Source of the DNA: Deltaproteobacteria bacterium
Lineage (GTDB): Bacteria > Desulfobacterota > Desulfobulbia > Desulfobulbales > VMSU01
Length of the DNA stretch: 64,000 nucleotides
Direction of reading: 5' to 3'
Assembly: GCA_021782655.1 (NCBI GenBank)
Contig: JAJXUT010000002.1
Coordinates: 1-64,000 of the forward strand
Position 1 is the stretch's first letter, and every line of letters starts with the position of its first letter. The notes under the pieces are model-generated. The model saw only the letters and a program-made list of their open reading frames with translations. It ran no database searches and was not told where the DNA came from. Positions 11,092 to 21,408 of this stretch are shown here, one piece after another. The translations under genes were made by a program, and so were the position numbers.

Positions 11092-13572
11092 ATGCCCTCA
11101 TCCCCCCCCGCCCGACTCCCCAAGCTCCTGGCCTGGATCATCCTCACCGCGCTGGGAGCGGCAGGCAACCGCTGGGGCTATCACCTGTTCTTCAACGTCG
11201 AGTTTCTGCCCGGCAGCCTGCTGACGATGCTGGCCCTGCAATGGCTGGGCTACCTGCCAGGCCTGGCCGCGGCCCTGCTCGCGGGTCTCGTAACCTGGTG
11301 GCGCTGGCGGCACCCATACCTGGTGCTGGTCATGGGGTTGGAGATGGCGGTGGTCGGTTGGCTGTCGAGCGGCCGGCCCAAGCTGGGATTGATCCTCGCC
11401 GACACCCTGTACTGGCTCTGTCTCGGCCTGCCCCTGGTCAGGTTATGTTACCTCAAGGCCCTTGGCCTGCCAGAGCCCGATGTCCACATCGCCATGTACA
11501 TGCTGGCGATCAACGGCATCGCCAACGCCACCCTCGCCCGACTGCTGGCCATGTCGGTGAGCCTCCGGCAGCAGACGACCCGCCTCCCGCTCACCGAGGC
11601 GCTATTCACCACCCTCACCCTGGCGGTGATGGCCCCCTCCTTCTTCCTCATCGTCACCGAAAGCCGCCAGGCGGCCCAGGAGGCAGAGCATTACATCCAG
11701 GTGGCCCTGCGCGAGGTGAGCCGTTACACGGCGCACAACCTCCGCCTCTGGCTGACCGAAAAGACCAGACTCCTCGACAACCTGGCCTGGCAGACGCCGC
11801 GCCAGACCCCGGCCTGGCTCCAGCAGGAGGTCGAGACCCTGCGGCGGCTCGATCCTGGGCTCGCGGGACTGGGGGTGATGGGGCCGGACGCCGTCAGCCT
11901 GGCCTTTTCACCTCATTTTGACCCGGACAAAACCAGCAACCTAGGCAAAGACTTCTCCGACCGGCCATACCTGACGGAACTTAGCAAAACACTAAAGCCC
12001 CGGCTCTCCGACCTCCTGGTCTCGAAGACCGACAGGCAGCAGCGGGTGGCAGTGCTCGCCGTCCCGGTCCTGAGCCAAGACCGCCGCTATCAGGGTTACG
12101 TGGCGGCCATCCTGGACTTGAACCGACTAAAGAAACGGCTGCTGTTCAACGAATTCAAGCAGGGCCTAAGATGCTTCCTGGTGGACGGCGCCGACCGGGT
12201 GATCGTCAGCAACCAGGAAGACCCGGCCCAGGTCTTCTCCCGCGGGCCAGGGACGATGAGCCAGGACGAAGAGGGGATCAGCCGCTGGCAACCGGCGGAC
12301 GCGGTCTTTGCCCCTGGCGACCAGTGGCGGCACTCGGCCTACGTGATCGAGGCCCCCCTCGGCGGCCCGTCCAACTGGCGGCTGATCGTCGAGCAGCCGC
12401 TCGCCCCCTTCTACCAGGGGCTGTTCGAGAACTACGCCGGTGAGCTGCGGCTGATCTTCCTGGCCCTCTTAATTACCCTGGCCGGGGTCGAGGTGGCGAG
12501 CCGCCGGGGGGTGGGGCCGCTCATGCGGCTGTGGGAGATCGCCGTCTCCCTCCCCGATGGCCTGGGAAAGACCCAGAAAATCGACTGGCCCCGCAGCCGG
12601 GTGTACGAGGTCGATCAACTCATCATACACGTCCGGGAGATGGCTGACCTCCTGCGGCTGAAGTTCGCCGAGCTGCGGCGGGAGGTCAGCCGCCGGCAAC
12701 GTCAAGAGCAGCTCCTGGTGCAGCAGGCCAAGCTGGCGGCGGTGGGCGAGATGCTGGGGGCCATCGCCCACCAGTGGCGGCAGCCCTTAAACGCCCTGGC
12801 CCTGAGCATCCAAGACCTGGGCGAGGCCAAGCGGCACGCCGAGCTGAACCAGAATTACCTTGACGAGGCCATCGGGCAGGCCATGGGCCAGATCCGCCAT
12901 CTGTCGCGCACCATCGACGACTTCAGGGACTTCTTCAAGCCCGACAAGGAGCGGGTGCGATTCGACGCCATGGTGGCCACCGGCGAGGTGCTGCGGCTGT
13001 TTCTGGCCCAGCTTACGGCCCACGACATCGACATCTCGCTCGTCTGCCACACCCACGAGCGCCAATTCGAGGACATCGAACATATCGTTTCCTGCCCGGC
13101 GAAAATGGTGCTAGGATATAAGAACGAATTCGAGCAGGTGATCTTAAACCTGGTGCACAACGCCAAGGACGCCATCATCGACCGCCTGGCCCGGAACGAA
13201 ATGCCACCCGGCTCCAAGGGCCGGATCGGCTTCGACTTCGGGGTGGAAGGCGAGGTGGTGACCATCGCGGTCACCGACAACGGCGGCGGCATCCCCGAGG
13301 CGGCGCTGCCCCGGATCTTCGAGCCCTACTTCACCACCAAGGCCCCGGAGCATGGCTCCGGCATCGGGCTATACCTGGCCAAGATCATCATCGAGGATCA
13401 CCTGCGCGGCTCGCTTACAGCCCAGAACCTGGCGGACGGAGCCGCCTTGTTGATCACCCTGCCAGGGTGTCAGAAATCAGGGGACGGTGGCCAGAAGACC
13501 GTCCAAGGCAAGCAAACAGCTCCCGTCACCCCTGACTCCTGTCCCCTGACCCCTGTCTCCTGCCCCCCCTGA
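11092..13572 (+). CDS. Membrane sensor histidine kinase (extracytoplasmic Cache-like domain)
   Basis: Multiple N-terminal TMs, Cache-like (GKDFSDRPYLTEL), AIAHQWRQPLNALALSIQDL H-box, GSGIGLYLAKIIIEDHL. Confidence 0.9.
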   Translation: MPSSPPARLPKLLAWIILTALGAAGNRWGYHLFFNVEFLPGSLLTMLALQWLGYLPGLAAALLAGLVTWWRWRHPYLVLVMGLEMAVVGWLSSGRPKLGLILADTLYWLCLGLPLVRLCYLKALGLPEPDVHIAMYMLAINGIANATLARLLAMSVSLRQQTTRLPLTEALFTTLTLAVMAPSFFLIVTESRQAAQEAEHYIQVALREVSRYTAHNLRLWLTEKTRLLDNLAWQTPRQTPAWLQQEVETLRRLDPGLAGLGVMGPDAVSLAFSPHFDPDKTSNLGKDFSDRPYLTELSKTLKPRLSDLLVSKTDRQQRVAVLAVPVLSQDRRYQGYVAAILDLNRLKKRLLFNEFKQGLRCFLVDGADRVIVSNQEDPAQVFSRGPGTMSQDEEGISRWQPADAVFAPGDQWRHSAYVIEAPLGGPSNWRLIVEQPLAPFYQGLFENYAGELRLIFLALLITLAGVEVASRRGVGPLMRLWEIAVSLPDGLGKTQKIDWPRSRVYEVDQLIIHVREMADLLRLKFAELRREVSRRQRQEQLLVQQAKLAAVGEMLGAIAHQWRQPLNALALSIQDLGEAKRHAELNQNYLDEAIGQAMGQIRHLSRTIDDFRDFFKPDKERVRFDAMVATGEVLRLFLAQLTAHDIDISLVCHTHERQFEDIEHIVSCPAKMVLGYKNEFEQVILNLVHNAKDAIIDRLARNEMPPGSKGRIGFDFGVEGEVVTIAVTDNGGGIPEAALPRIFEPYFTTKAPEHGSGIGLYLAKIIIEDHLRGSLTAQNLADGAALLITLPGCQKSGDGGQKTVQGKQTAPVTPDSCPLTPVSCPP

Positions 13573-13580
13573 CGCCTGAC

Positions 13581-14246
13581 ATGGACGAGCATCCCTTTAA
13601 GCCGAGCATCCTGTGTGTCGAAGACGAGCCCGTGGCCCGGGAACAGATGCTGAAAATCCTGCGCCGGCGGGGCCGGGAGGTGGCGGCGGCCAGGAATGGC
13701 AAGGAAGGCCTGGCCATGTTCAGGCGGCAGGCCTTCGAGGTGGTGGTCACCGACATCCGGATGCCGGTGATGGACGGCTTAAGCATGGCCCGGCAGATGA
13801 AGGAGCTCAACCGGGACGTGAAGATCGTGGTCACCACCGCCTTCACCGACCTCTCCTACCTGATGGATGCCATCGACCTGGGGGTGGATCAGTACGTGCT
13901 GAAGCCGGTGGAGATCGATCGGCTGATGGCAGCCATCGACCGCTGCGCCGAGAACATCGCCACCCGCAACCAGGCCCGCCGCTACCAGACGGAGCGGGAT
14001 AAGCTCCTCGCCGAGCTGCAAGCGGCCCTAGACAAGGTCAAGCTGCTGAGCGGCTTTCTGCCCATCTGCGCCTCCTGCAAGCGGATCCGCGACGACCAGG
14101 GCTACTGGCAGCAGATCGAAAGCTATATACGCGACCACTCCGAGGCGGAGTTCTCGCACGGCATCTGCCCGGACTGCGCCCGCAAGCTCTACCCCGAGAT
14201 CTTCGGGCCGGGCGGGCAGATAAAGACCAACCAAGACAACCAATAG
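13581..14246 (+). CDS. Response regulator with C-terminal Cys-rich tail
   Basis: REC domain; tail LLSGFLPICASCKRIRDDQGYWQQIESYIRDHSEAEFSHGICPDCARKLYPE. Confidence 0.9.
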   Translation: MDEHPFKPSILCVEDEPVAREQMLKILRRRGREVAAARNGKEGLAMFRRQAFEVVVTDIRMPVMDGLSMARQMKELNRDVKIVVTTAFTDLSYLMDAIDLGVDQYVLKPVEIDRLMAAIDRCAENIATRNQARRYQTERDKLLAELQAALDKVKLLSGFLPICASCKRIRDDQGYWQQIESYIRDHSEAEFSHGICPDCARKLYPEIFGPGGQIKTNQDNQ

Positions 14247-14260
14247 CAGGAGGCCCCCGG

Positions 14261-14785
14261 ATGAACGGAATCATCGCCCCCCAGAACCTCGACATCGGCC
14301 TAAACCGGGACCTGTTCTTGCGGATGTTGATCCGCGAGCTGGCCGGCACCCTGGAAAACATCATCGGCTACGAGGAGGCGGCTGGCTACATCAGCCTGGT
14401 GGGCCAGAGCGTGGGCAACTGGATCAACGGCCTCTACCGGGAGGCACTGGGGGTGGAGCGGCTATCCCGGGAGCAGGTGTCCGAGGTGCTGGTGGATCTG
14501 AAGCGCCGCATCCAGGGCTGCTTCTCCCTGGTCGAGAGCGGCCCGGACCGGATCGTGCTCAAGAACAGCGGGTGCCCCTTCGAGGACAAGGTCTTGGACC
14601 GGCCCTCGATGTGCATGATGACCTCCAACGTCTTTGGGGTGATCACCGCCAGCAACCTGGGCTACGCCAGGGTGGTGCTGAACGAGACCATCGCCCAGGG
14701 TGCCTCGGGCTGCACGGTGACCGTCTATCTGCGCCAGGACGACGACCTGGACGCCGTGGAGGGTCGGGAGTATTACGGGGGCTGA
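14261..14785 (+). CDS. Methanogen-output-domain-1-like signalling protein
   Basis: FEDKVLDRPSMCMMTSNVFGVITASNLGYARVVLNETIAQGASGCTVTVYL resembles the MEDS/methanogen output domain 1 family; sits in a two-component operon. Confidence 0.65.
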   Translation: MNGIIAPQNLDIGLNRDLFLRMLIRELAGTLENIIGYEEAAGYISLVGQSVGNWINGLYREALGVERLSREQVSEVLVDLKRRIQGCFSLVESGPDRIVLKNSGCPFEDKVLDRPSMCMMTSNVFGVITASNLGYARVVLNETIAQGASGCTVTVYLRQDDDLDAVEGREYYGG

Positions 14786-14786
14786 G

Positions 14787-17636
14787 ATGGAGGTCCTGGC
14801 CGCCGCCCTCCGCGAGCTTTGCGACCCCTGGCCGGACGCCTGCATCCTCGTCACCCGCGACGGGGTGGTGGTGAGCGTCAACCAGGCCGCCGCCCGACTC
14901 CTGGGCCGCCCCCGCCACGAGCTCAAGGGCCGCCCCCTCACGGAACTGGTGCGCGAGCCGGGAGAGACGGTGCGCGGCTATCTGACCGCCTGCCTCCACA
15001 ACCGCCAGCAGATGCCGGGCAATCTCTCCTTCGTTGGCCAGAAGGAGGGCTGCCACTGCCTGGGTTTCAGGGTGCGCCCCGGCGGCGGCCACGGGGAGGG
15101 GATGGTCTTTTTGCGCTGCCTGAAGGGCCAGGCCTCGAATGGCCAATTCGTGGCCCTAAACCAGGAGCTGGAACGCCAGCGCCGGGCCCAGCGCCAGCTC
15201 AAATCCGAACGCGACCTGCTGGAGACCATCGCCAAAAACGTGGGCGCCGGGCTGTGCATCATCTCCCCCGACTATCGGGTGACCTGGGAAAACGAGGTGA
15301 TGCGCCAGGCCTGGGGGGGCACGGTGGGCAAGAACTGCTTCCGCCGCTGCGCCAGCTTCGACTCCATCTGCCCCTGGTGCGGGGCGAAAGAGATCTTCGC
15401 CACCGGCAAGCGCCAGGTGACCAGCGAGGCCAGCTGCCACGACCGGGACGGAAACCTCATCTACCTGGAGGTGCTGGCCACCGCCCTGTACGACGAACAG
15501 GGGCAGGTGAATTCGGTACTGGAACTGGTGCTGCCGATCACCGAGCGCAAGCTGAAGGAACGACGGCTAAAGGACGACGAGCAACGGGCCGAGGCCCTCT
15601 ACCGGCTAAGCCAACTGCCCTGGGCGACCAGCGAGAAACTGCTGTCCCTGGCGGTGGAGGAGGCGGCAGAGCTCACCGGCAGCGAGATCGCCTTTATCCA
15701 CCTGATGGCCGACGGCGTAACCGGGCCGGGGGGGCTGACATTCTGGTCCAAGACGGCCCTGGCTAACTGCGGGGCCCTGGCCCAGCCCTTCCCGGAGACC
15801 GCCGGAATCTGGGCCGAGTTGGCCCGCCGGGGCGAGCCCATGCGCCACAACGACTACCGGCAGGCAACAGGCACCCGGCCCCTGCCCGACTGGCATTGTC
15901 CCCTAAATCGCTACCTGGGGGTGCCGCTGCTTGAGGAAGGCCGGGTGGTGGCCATCGCCGGGGTGGGCAACAAGGCCGACCCCTACGACGACGGCGACGA
16001 GCGGCAACTGGCCCTCTTCCTGGGCCGGACGCTGGAAATTCTGCGCCAGAAGCGGATGGAACGCGAGGTGCTGACCACCAAGCGCCACTGGGAGCTGACC
16101 TTCGACGCCATCGACGAGATGGTGACCATCCACGACCTCCAGATGCGGATCATCCAGGCCAACCGGGCGACGGGGGCCGCAATCGGCGTCGCCCCCGAAT
16201 CCCTGGCCGGGAAATACTGCTACCAGGTCTTCGCCGGCCGCGAGGATAACTGCCCCAGCTGCCCTAAACTCTTGGCCCAACGCGACCTCACCCCCCACTC
16301 GGCCACCGTCCGTCACCAGTCACTGGGCAAGGACTTCGAGGTCTCGGTCTTCCCCATCGTGGAACGAGGCGAGATGGTTGGTTTCGTGCATACCGCCCGG
16401 GACGTGACCCACAAACTAAAACTCGAGGCCCAGCTCCGCCAGGCCCAAAAAATGGAGGCCATCGGCGTCCTGGCGGGCGGCATCGCCCACGACTTCAACA
16501 ACATCCTGATGCCGATCCTGGGCTACGCCGAGATGGCCCAGGAACGCCTGCCCAAGGACGACCCCCTGTTCAACGAGCTGACCGAAATCGTCCAGGCGGC
16601 CAACCGGGCCAAGGATCTAGTCAAGCAGATCCTGACCTTCACCCGCCAGAACGCCCAGGAACGCGAACGCTGGCCGCTCGAGCCGCACCTGGTGATCAAG
16701 GAGGCCCTCAAACTACTGCGCGCCTCCCTGCCCGCCACCATCGACATCCAGCAGTCGATCGACCCCGGCTGCGGCAGCATCCTGGCCGACCCCACCCAGA
16801 TTCACCAGATCGTCATGAACCTCTGCGTCAACGCCTACCACGCCATGCGCCATAAGACCGACGGGGTTCTGGGGGTGAGGCTGGAACGGGTCGCCATCGC
16901 GGCAGGTGACTCCCTGGCGGTGCTGGGTGAATTGACCCCGGGCAACTACGTGCGGCTGGCGATCAGCGACACCGGCCACGGCATGGATCAGGCGACCATG
17001 GAGAGGATCTTCGAGCCCTACTTCACCACCAAGCCCCAGGGCGAGGGCACTGGCATGGGACTGTCGATGGTCATGGGCATTGTCAAGGGATACGGCGGCC
17101 ACATCTCGGTTTACAGCGAGCCGGGGGCGGGAACGGTGTTTCACGTCTATCTTCCCAGCACCAACAAGGAACGGACGGCACCGGAGGCCAATGGCGTGGG
17201 GCCAAACGCCCTGCCGGTGGGAGGCCAGGAACGGGTGTTGCTGGTGGATGACGAGCAGGGCATCACCGCCATGATGGAGATGATGCTCCGCGAGCTGGGC
17301 TATCAGGCCCAGGTGTTCAACCAGGGAAGCGCGGCCCTGGCCTGGCTACGGCAAAACCCCCAGGCGGTTGACCTGTTGATCTCCGACCTTACCATGCCGG
17401 GCCTGACCGGAATCGAGCTGGCCCAGGAGGCGCTCACCCTGCGCCCCGGCCTGCCGGTGATCATGATCAGCGGCTTCAGCGACCTAAACACCCGGGAAAC
17501 GGCGCGGGCCGCCGGCATAGACAAATTTCTGATGAAGCCGGTCGCCATCCGCGACCTGGCCGAGGCCCTAGGCGAGCTGCTGGCTTCGGGGGCCAGGGGG
17601 CTGAGGGCCGGGCAACCTGGGCGGCCACTGAAATAG
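14787..17636 (+). CDS. Hybrid sensor kinase: PAS-PAS-GAF-PAS-HisKA-HATPase-REC
   Basis: Cys-rich PAS ([25 protein letters not shown]), [24 protein letters not shown]-terminal REC. Confidence 0.92.
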   Translation: MEVLAAALRELCDPWPDACILVTRDGVVVSVNQAAARLLGRPRHELKGRPLTELVREPGETVRGYLTACLHNRQQMPGNLSFVGQKEGCHCLGFRVRPGGGHGEGMVFLRCLKGQASNGQFVALNQELERQRRAQRQLKSERDLLETIAKNVGAGLCIISPDYRVTWENEVMRQAWGGTVGKNCFRRCASFDSICPWCGAKEIFATGKRQVTSEASCHDRDGNLIYLEVLATALYDEQGQVNSVLELVLPITERKLKERRLKDDEQRAEALYRLSQLPWATSEKLLSLAVEEAAELTGSEIAFIHLMADGVTGPGGLTFWSKTALANCGALAQPFPETAGIWAELARRGEPMRHNDYRQATGTRPLPDWHCPLNRYLGVPLLEEGRVVAIAGVGNKADPYDDGDERQLALFLGRTLEILRQKRMEREVLTTKRHWELTFDAIDEMVTIHDLQMRIIQANRATGAAIGVAPESLAGKYCYQVFAGREDNCPSCPKLLAQRDLTPHSATVRHQSLGKDFEVSVFPIVERGEMVGFVHTARDVTHKLKLEAQLRQAQKMEAIGVLAGGIAHDFNNILMPILGYAEMAQERLPKDDPLFNELTEIVQAANRAKDLVKQILTFTRQNAQERERWPLEPHLVIKEALKLLRASLPATIDIQQSIDPGCGSILADPTQIHQIVMNLCVNAYHAMRHKTDGVLGVRLERVAIAAGDSLAVLGELTPGNYVRLAISDTGHGMDQATMERIFEPYFTTKPQGEGTGMGLSMVMGIVKGYGGHISVYSEPGAGTVFHVYLPSTNKERTAPEANGVGPNALPVGGQERVLLVDDEQGITAMMEMMLRELGYQAQVFNQGSAALAWLRQNPQAVDLLISDLTMPGLTGIELAQEALTLRPGLPVIMISGFSDLNTRETARAAGIDKFLMKPVAIRDLAEALGELLASGARGLRAGQPGRPLK

Positions 17637-17746
17637 GGTGTTGATAACCCAAACCGCACCCCCAAAGATTGCGGAGGCCGCCGTGCCATCACGAACTTTG
17701 TCGTACAACAAAAAACCCGCAAAGCTAAGAGCTGTGCGGGCAGTAG

Positions 17747-17876
17747 AGCCTCTTGCAAAAAGGCCGTCATCCCCGAATGCTTTTGTCGGGGGATCCAATT
17801 TTTTCAGGGGGTTGCAGAATGGATTCCCGCTAGAAGCCTGCGGGAATGACCATTTTTTCTCTTTTTGCAAGAGGCT
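17747..17876. repeat. 130-bp palindromic/MITE-like element with perfect 16-bp terminal inverted repeats
   Basis: AGCCTCTTGCAAAAAG (17747-17762) and exact reverse complement CTTTTTGCAAGAGGCT (17861-17876); internal gtcatccccga...cgggaatgac dyad. Confidence 0.85.
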
Positions 17877-17907
17877 AAATTTGTTCCAATTTCGTTTCAT
17901 TCAGCCT

Positions 17908-18107
17908 AAAAACCAGCATTGTCCGGTTAGGAAATTGCATCTTCCGCCCTAACATTAAAAATCCCCCCTGGCCCCCCTTTCCCAAGGGGGGAGCTAACCA
18001 GAGACTGCCTCCCCCTTTGAAAAAGGGGGAGGCAGGGGGATTCCCTGAACGACAGCAACACAAATTGCGGGATGCTATTCCTTAACCGGACAACGCTGCC
18101 TAAAAAC
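17908..18107. repeat. ~200-bp non-coding element with imperfect ~30-bp inverted termini
   Basis: ttgtccggttaggaaat (17919-17935) vs attccttaaccggacaa (18077-18093), with similarity extending outwards on both sides; nested G/C-tract hairpins inside. Confidence 0.7.
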
Positions 18108-18209
18108 GTACTTCCTTTCCACCTCAACCCTTCTTGAAAGGCCACACGATCTTCCCGTCTTCACTTCGCCGCCACGGTGATCGCGCGTGTCCACTTTTAC
18201 CATGCCACA

Positions 18210-18974
18210 TCAGACGAGACCGGCGCCTTTAATGCGTTGCATGACCGGCTTCATCATCCCCGCCAGGAACGTCCGGCGCAGATTAGCCTCCTGGGGCATC
18301 TTCTGCGGGGTCGAGGTAGTGGCGAGCAGTTCAAGGTCCTTAGGCGCGCCGGCGTAATAGACGTTGGGGCCAATCTTGACATTGGCGGATTGCAGCCGCA
18401 GGGCGCCGTTTTTGATATAGCCGGCAATCTGCGGATCGTCCAGCCGCCCGAAAATGCGGGCGTCCGAAATGCAAGTCTGCACACAGGCCGGCGGCAGACC
18501 GGCCTCGACCCTGGGCTGGCAGAAGGTGCACTTATCGGCAATGCCTTCGCCGCCCAAGTCCTTATTGGCGATATCGGTGTTCACATACCGGGCGCCGTAC
18601 GGGCAGGCTTGCGCGCAGGCACCACAGCCCAGACAGCGGGATTTGTCGATCTGGACGGTTCCGTCGAAAGGGTCTTTCCAGGTGGCGGCCACCTTCATGG
18701 TCACGGTCTTGCTGGTCTTGGCCTCCGTGAAGGTCTTATCGATCTGATCCGCCGGGCAGACCGGGACACAGGCCGGGTGGTCACAGTGATTGCACAAACC
18801 GGGATACGAGGTAAACGATACCCCTTTACTGGTGGTAGCCGGGCCCAAACTCCTGACCCAGTTGCGGCGATAGCCCTCTTTGGTCGGAATATCCCATTCG
18901 GCGCGGCAGGCAACTGCACAGGCATGGCAGCCGACACAGCGATTGAGATCTATGATCATGGCATATTGCTTCAT
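18210..18974 (-). CDS. 4Fe-4S ferredoxin-type electron-transfer subunit of a molybdopterin oxidoreductase (PhsB/PsrB/ArrB/DmsB-like)
   Basis: CVGCHACAVACRAEWDIP, CNHCDHPACVPVCP, CLGCGACAQACPYGARY, CTFCQPRVEAGLPPACVQTC. Confidence 0.93.
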   Translation of the reverse strand: MKQYAMIIDLNRCVGCHACAVACRAEWDIPTKEGYRRNWVRSLGPATTSKGVSFTSYPGLCNHCDHPACVPVCPADQIDKTFTEAKTSKTVTMKVAATWKDPFDGTVQIDKSRCLGCGACAQACPYGARYVNTDIANKDLGGEGIADKCTFCQPRVEAGLPPACVQTCISDARIFGRLDDPQIAGYIKNGALRLQSANVKIGPNVYYAGAPKDLELLATTSTPQKMPQEANLRRTFLAGMMKPVMQRIKGAGLV

Positions 18975-19104
18975 GGTTCCTCTCCCTTGAGTCGTATTTG
19001 GGGGTATTCCTCCATTGAAAATCAATCTCTGTGAGACTCAGACGCTCCTCCAGACCGCTGAATCCTCGACCGCTTTCAACAGAGGTCCAAGTCGGTGCAT
19101 ATTC

Positions 19105-21408
19105 TCAGCCCGCTTGCACCTGGCGACCAGCCCTCGGAATCTCCTCCGGCAGCGGCACGATCTCCGGTATATCCAGAACGGTATCGCCTTTGACGATCTT
19201 GACGAAATTGGTCCGCTTGCTGGTGGCCCCCATAAAGGGGTCGGCAATCGTATTGGTCATCAAGAAGCCATCGGCCGCGCCTTTGCCATAGGCCCGGGTA
19301 AGCAGGGGCGATTGACTGCCGAAGCCATGGGCCATGTAGACCGCGTCCGGCCTGATCCCCGGCGTGACCAGCACCTTGATGGGGGTTGAACGCTTGCCAT
19401 CCTGGTTCTCCAGACGCACGGTCTCATCGTTTTTAATCCCGAGCTTTCCGGCGACCGTGTCGTTGAGCCAGAGGAAGTTTTCCGGGACCTCATGGTTCAA
19501 CCAGAGGTTGTTCATGGTTCGGGTGAAGGTATGGACGGGACTGCGGCCGTAGATGAGGCGGGTGTAGCCCTTGGGCGGCGCCGGGGTAGGCTCGAATTTG
19601 GGGATGGCGTCGAGATCCTCATCCGCAAACGCCTCCACCGCCAGTTTTATCTTGCCTGAGTCGGTGCCGATCTTGAGGTCCTTGCCCTCCCGGTAGGGGT
19701 TGCCTTTCAGGGTGACCAGCCCGCCTTCCCGGTTCAGTTTGTCAATGGACAGGTCGGCGGCGGCCAGTTGGTCGTCCACGTAGGCCTTGTCGTCCTTGTA
19801 GGGGAACCCTTCCACCTTGAGACGCTTGGCGAGGTTTGCCGCGATCCAGTATGGCGACTTGGCCTCGTACATGGGCGGCAAAACTGGCTGCCGAACGGTG
19901 ATATAGGGAGTAAGCCCCTCGTAGGCGTAAACCCCGTCGTAGCGTTCCAGGTAGACCGCCTCGGGCAGGATGATATCCGACCAGATCGCGGTCTCGCCGG
20001 CCATAATCTCCTCGCAAAAGATAAAATCGAGGTTCTTGATCGCCTTCATGGTCTCGTAGGGATCCGGAATCGTCTGCATGATATTCACCCCATTGACGCC
20101 CAGCAGCTTGATGGGGTAGGGCTTGCCGGTGACCATGGCCTTGATGACATCGGCGGTGGGGGTGCCGAACATGGCGGAGTAGGGATATATGTCCTTCAAT
20201 GATTTCTCGATCGGGGCAACCTGCTTGGACTTCTGCTCAACGCATTCGACATGGCCGACCTTGACCGATGTCGGGAAGTAGAGGCCGCCAGGAACGCCGA
20301 CAGCGCCGAACAGGGCGCTCAGGATGGCATAGAGCTGATGCCTGCCGACATCGCCCTTGCCGTACCAGGTGGCATGCCGGCCTGGATGGATGTTGACGTT
20401 GGGGCTGGCCTTGGCGAGCAGCTCGATGGCCGCCTTCATCCCGTCTGGCTTCAGATCGCAGATCTTGGCCGCCCACTCCAGGGAATACCCCTTCACCTCC
20501 TCCTTGAGGCGATCAAACCCCTCGCAGGTGTTGGCCACGAACGCTTTATTATAAAGGTTGTTCTGGATCACGTAGTTGATCCAGGCCAGGAGCAGGGCGT
20601 TATCGGTGCCGGGCCTGATGGGCAGATGGATCGTCGCCTTGCCGGCGGCCATGGAGAGCCGCGGGTCGACCACGACCAGCTTGGCGCCCTGGGACAATCC
20701 CTCTATGAATTCGCGGACATGGGAAACGTGGACGTTTTCCCCGATATGCGATCCGACCAGGAGTATGGCCTTGGCGTGGGCCATGTCGTTGTACTGCCTG
20801 GTGCCGGTGGCGATATACCCCAGAGTCTCCAGATAGGCGAGGGCCGCCGGGCCGACGCACTGGAAAAACGCCGGTTCGCTGGTGTAGTTCTCCGTCCCCG
20901 TGGCCATGAAGATCTCGCGCAAATTTTCCGCCGAGGCACCGTGGTCGAAATAGGCCAAGGCGTGCGGGCCATATTTTTTCTTGACCGTCTCCATGTTATG
21001 GGCAATCTCGCCCAAGGCCTCGTCCCAGGAGATCTTGGCCCACTTCCCTTCTCCCCTGGCCCCGACCCGCTTCATGGGATATTTGATCCGGTCGGGGTCA
21101 TAGAGGAGCTGAACCCCGGAATTGCCCCGGGCGCAGACCCGGGTACCGTTGACCGGGCTCTTGGGGTTGCCCTCGATCTTGGTCAGCCTGCCGTCCGTGA
21201 CCTTGGCCACGATAGGGCAACGCCAGAAACACATCTCGCACACCGAGGTGGTCTCCTTGGCCCCCATGCTCCCGGTCGCCTTGCCAACCGCGGTCTCCGC
21301 CCGCGCCTTCCGGAAAAGTCCTGCCCCGCCTGGCAAGCCGTCCATGGTTGACGCCGCTATGGTCAGCGCCGTCGCGGTTGACATCTTGATAAATCGTCTC
21401 CTGTTCAT
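19105..21408 (-). CDS. Molybdopterin-dependent oxidoreductase catalytic subunit, Phs/Psr/Arr-like, Tat-exported
   Basis: Twin-arginine MNRRRFIKMSTATALTIAAS; N-terminal FeS CEMCFWRCPIVAK...CARGNSG; Mo ligand region FFQCVGPAALAY; PGRHATWYGKGDVGRH. Confidence 0.92.
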   Translation of the reverse strand: MNRRRFIKMSTATALTIAASTMDGLPGGAGLFRKARAETAVGKATGSMGAKETTSVCEMCFWRCPIVAKVTDGRLTKIEGNPKSPVNGTRVCARGNSGVQLLYDPDRIKYPMKRVGARGEGKWAKISWDEALGEIAHNMETVKKKYGPHALAYFDHGASAENLREIFMATGTENYTSEPAFFQCVGPAALAYLETLGYIATGTRQYNDMAHAKAILLVGSHIGENVHVSHVREFIEGLSQGAKLVVVDPRLSMAAGKATIHLPIRPGTDNALLLAWINYVIQNNLYNKAFVANTCEGFDRLKEEVKGYSLEWAAKICDLKPDGMKAAIELLAKASPNVNIHPGRHATWYGKGDVGRHQLYAILSALFGAVGVPGGLYFPTSVKVGHVECVEQKSKQVAPIEKSLKDIYPYSAMFGTPTADVIKAMVTGKPYPIKLLGVNGVNIMQTIPDPYETMKAIKNLDFIFCEEIMAGETAIWSDIILPEAVYLERYDGVYAYEGLTPYITVRQPVLPPMYEAKSPYWIAANLAKRLKVEGFPYKDDKAYVDDQLAAADLSIDKLNREGGLVTLKGNPYREGKDLKIGTDSGKIKLAVEAFADEDLDAIPKFEPTPAPPKGYTRLIYGRSPVHTFTRTMNNLWLNHEVPENFLWLNDTVAGKLGIKNDETVRLENQDGKRSTPIKVLVTPGIRPDAVYMAHGFGSQSPLLTRAYGKGAADGFLMTNTIADPFMGATSKRTNFVKIVKGDTVLDIPEIVPLPEEIPRAGRQVQAG

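Noticed and set aside
18177-19034. 285-aa + strand ORF antisense to the FeS subunit
   Set aside because: Opposite strand encodes four unmistakable ferredoxin cysteine clusters.
20251-21351. 366-aa + strand ORF antisense to the molybdopterin oxidoreductase
   Set aside because: High-GC shadow ORF; the opposite strand carries clear conserved motifs.
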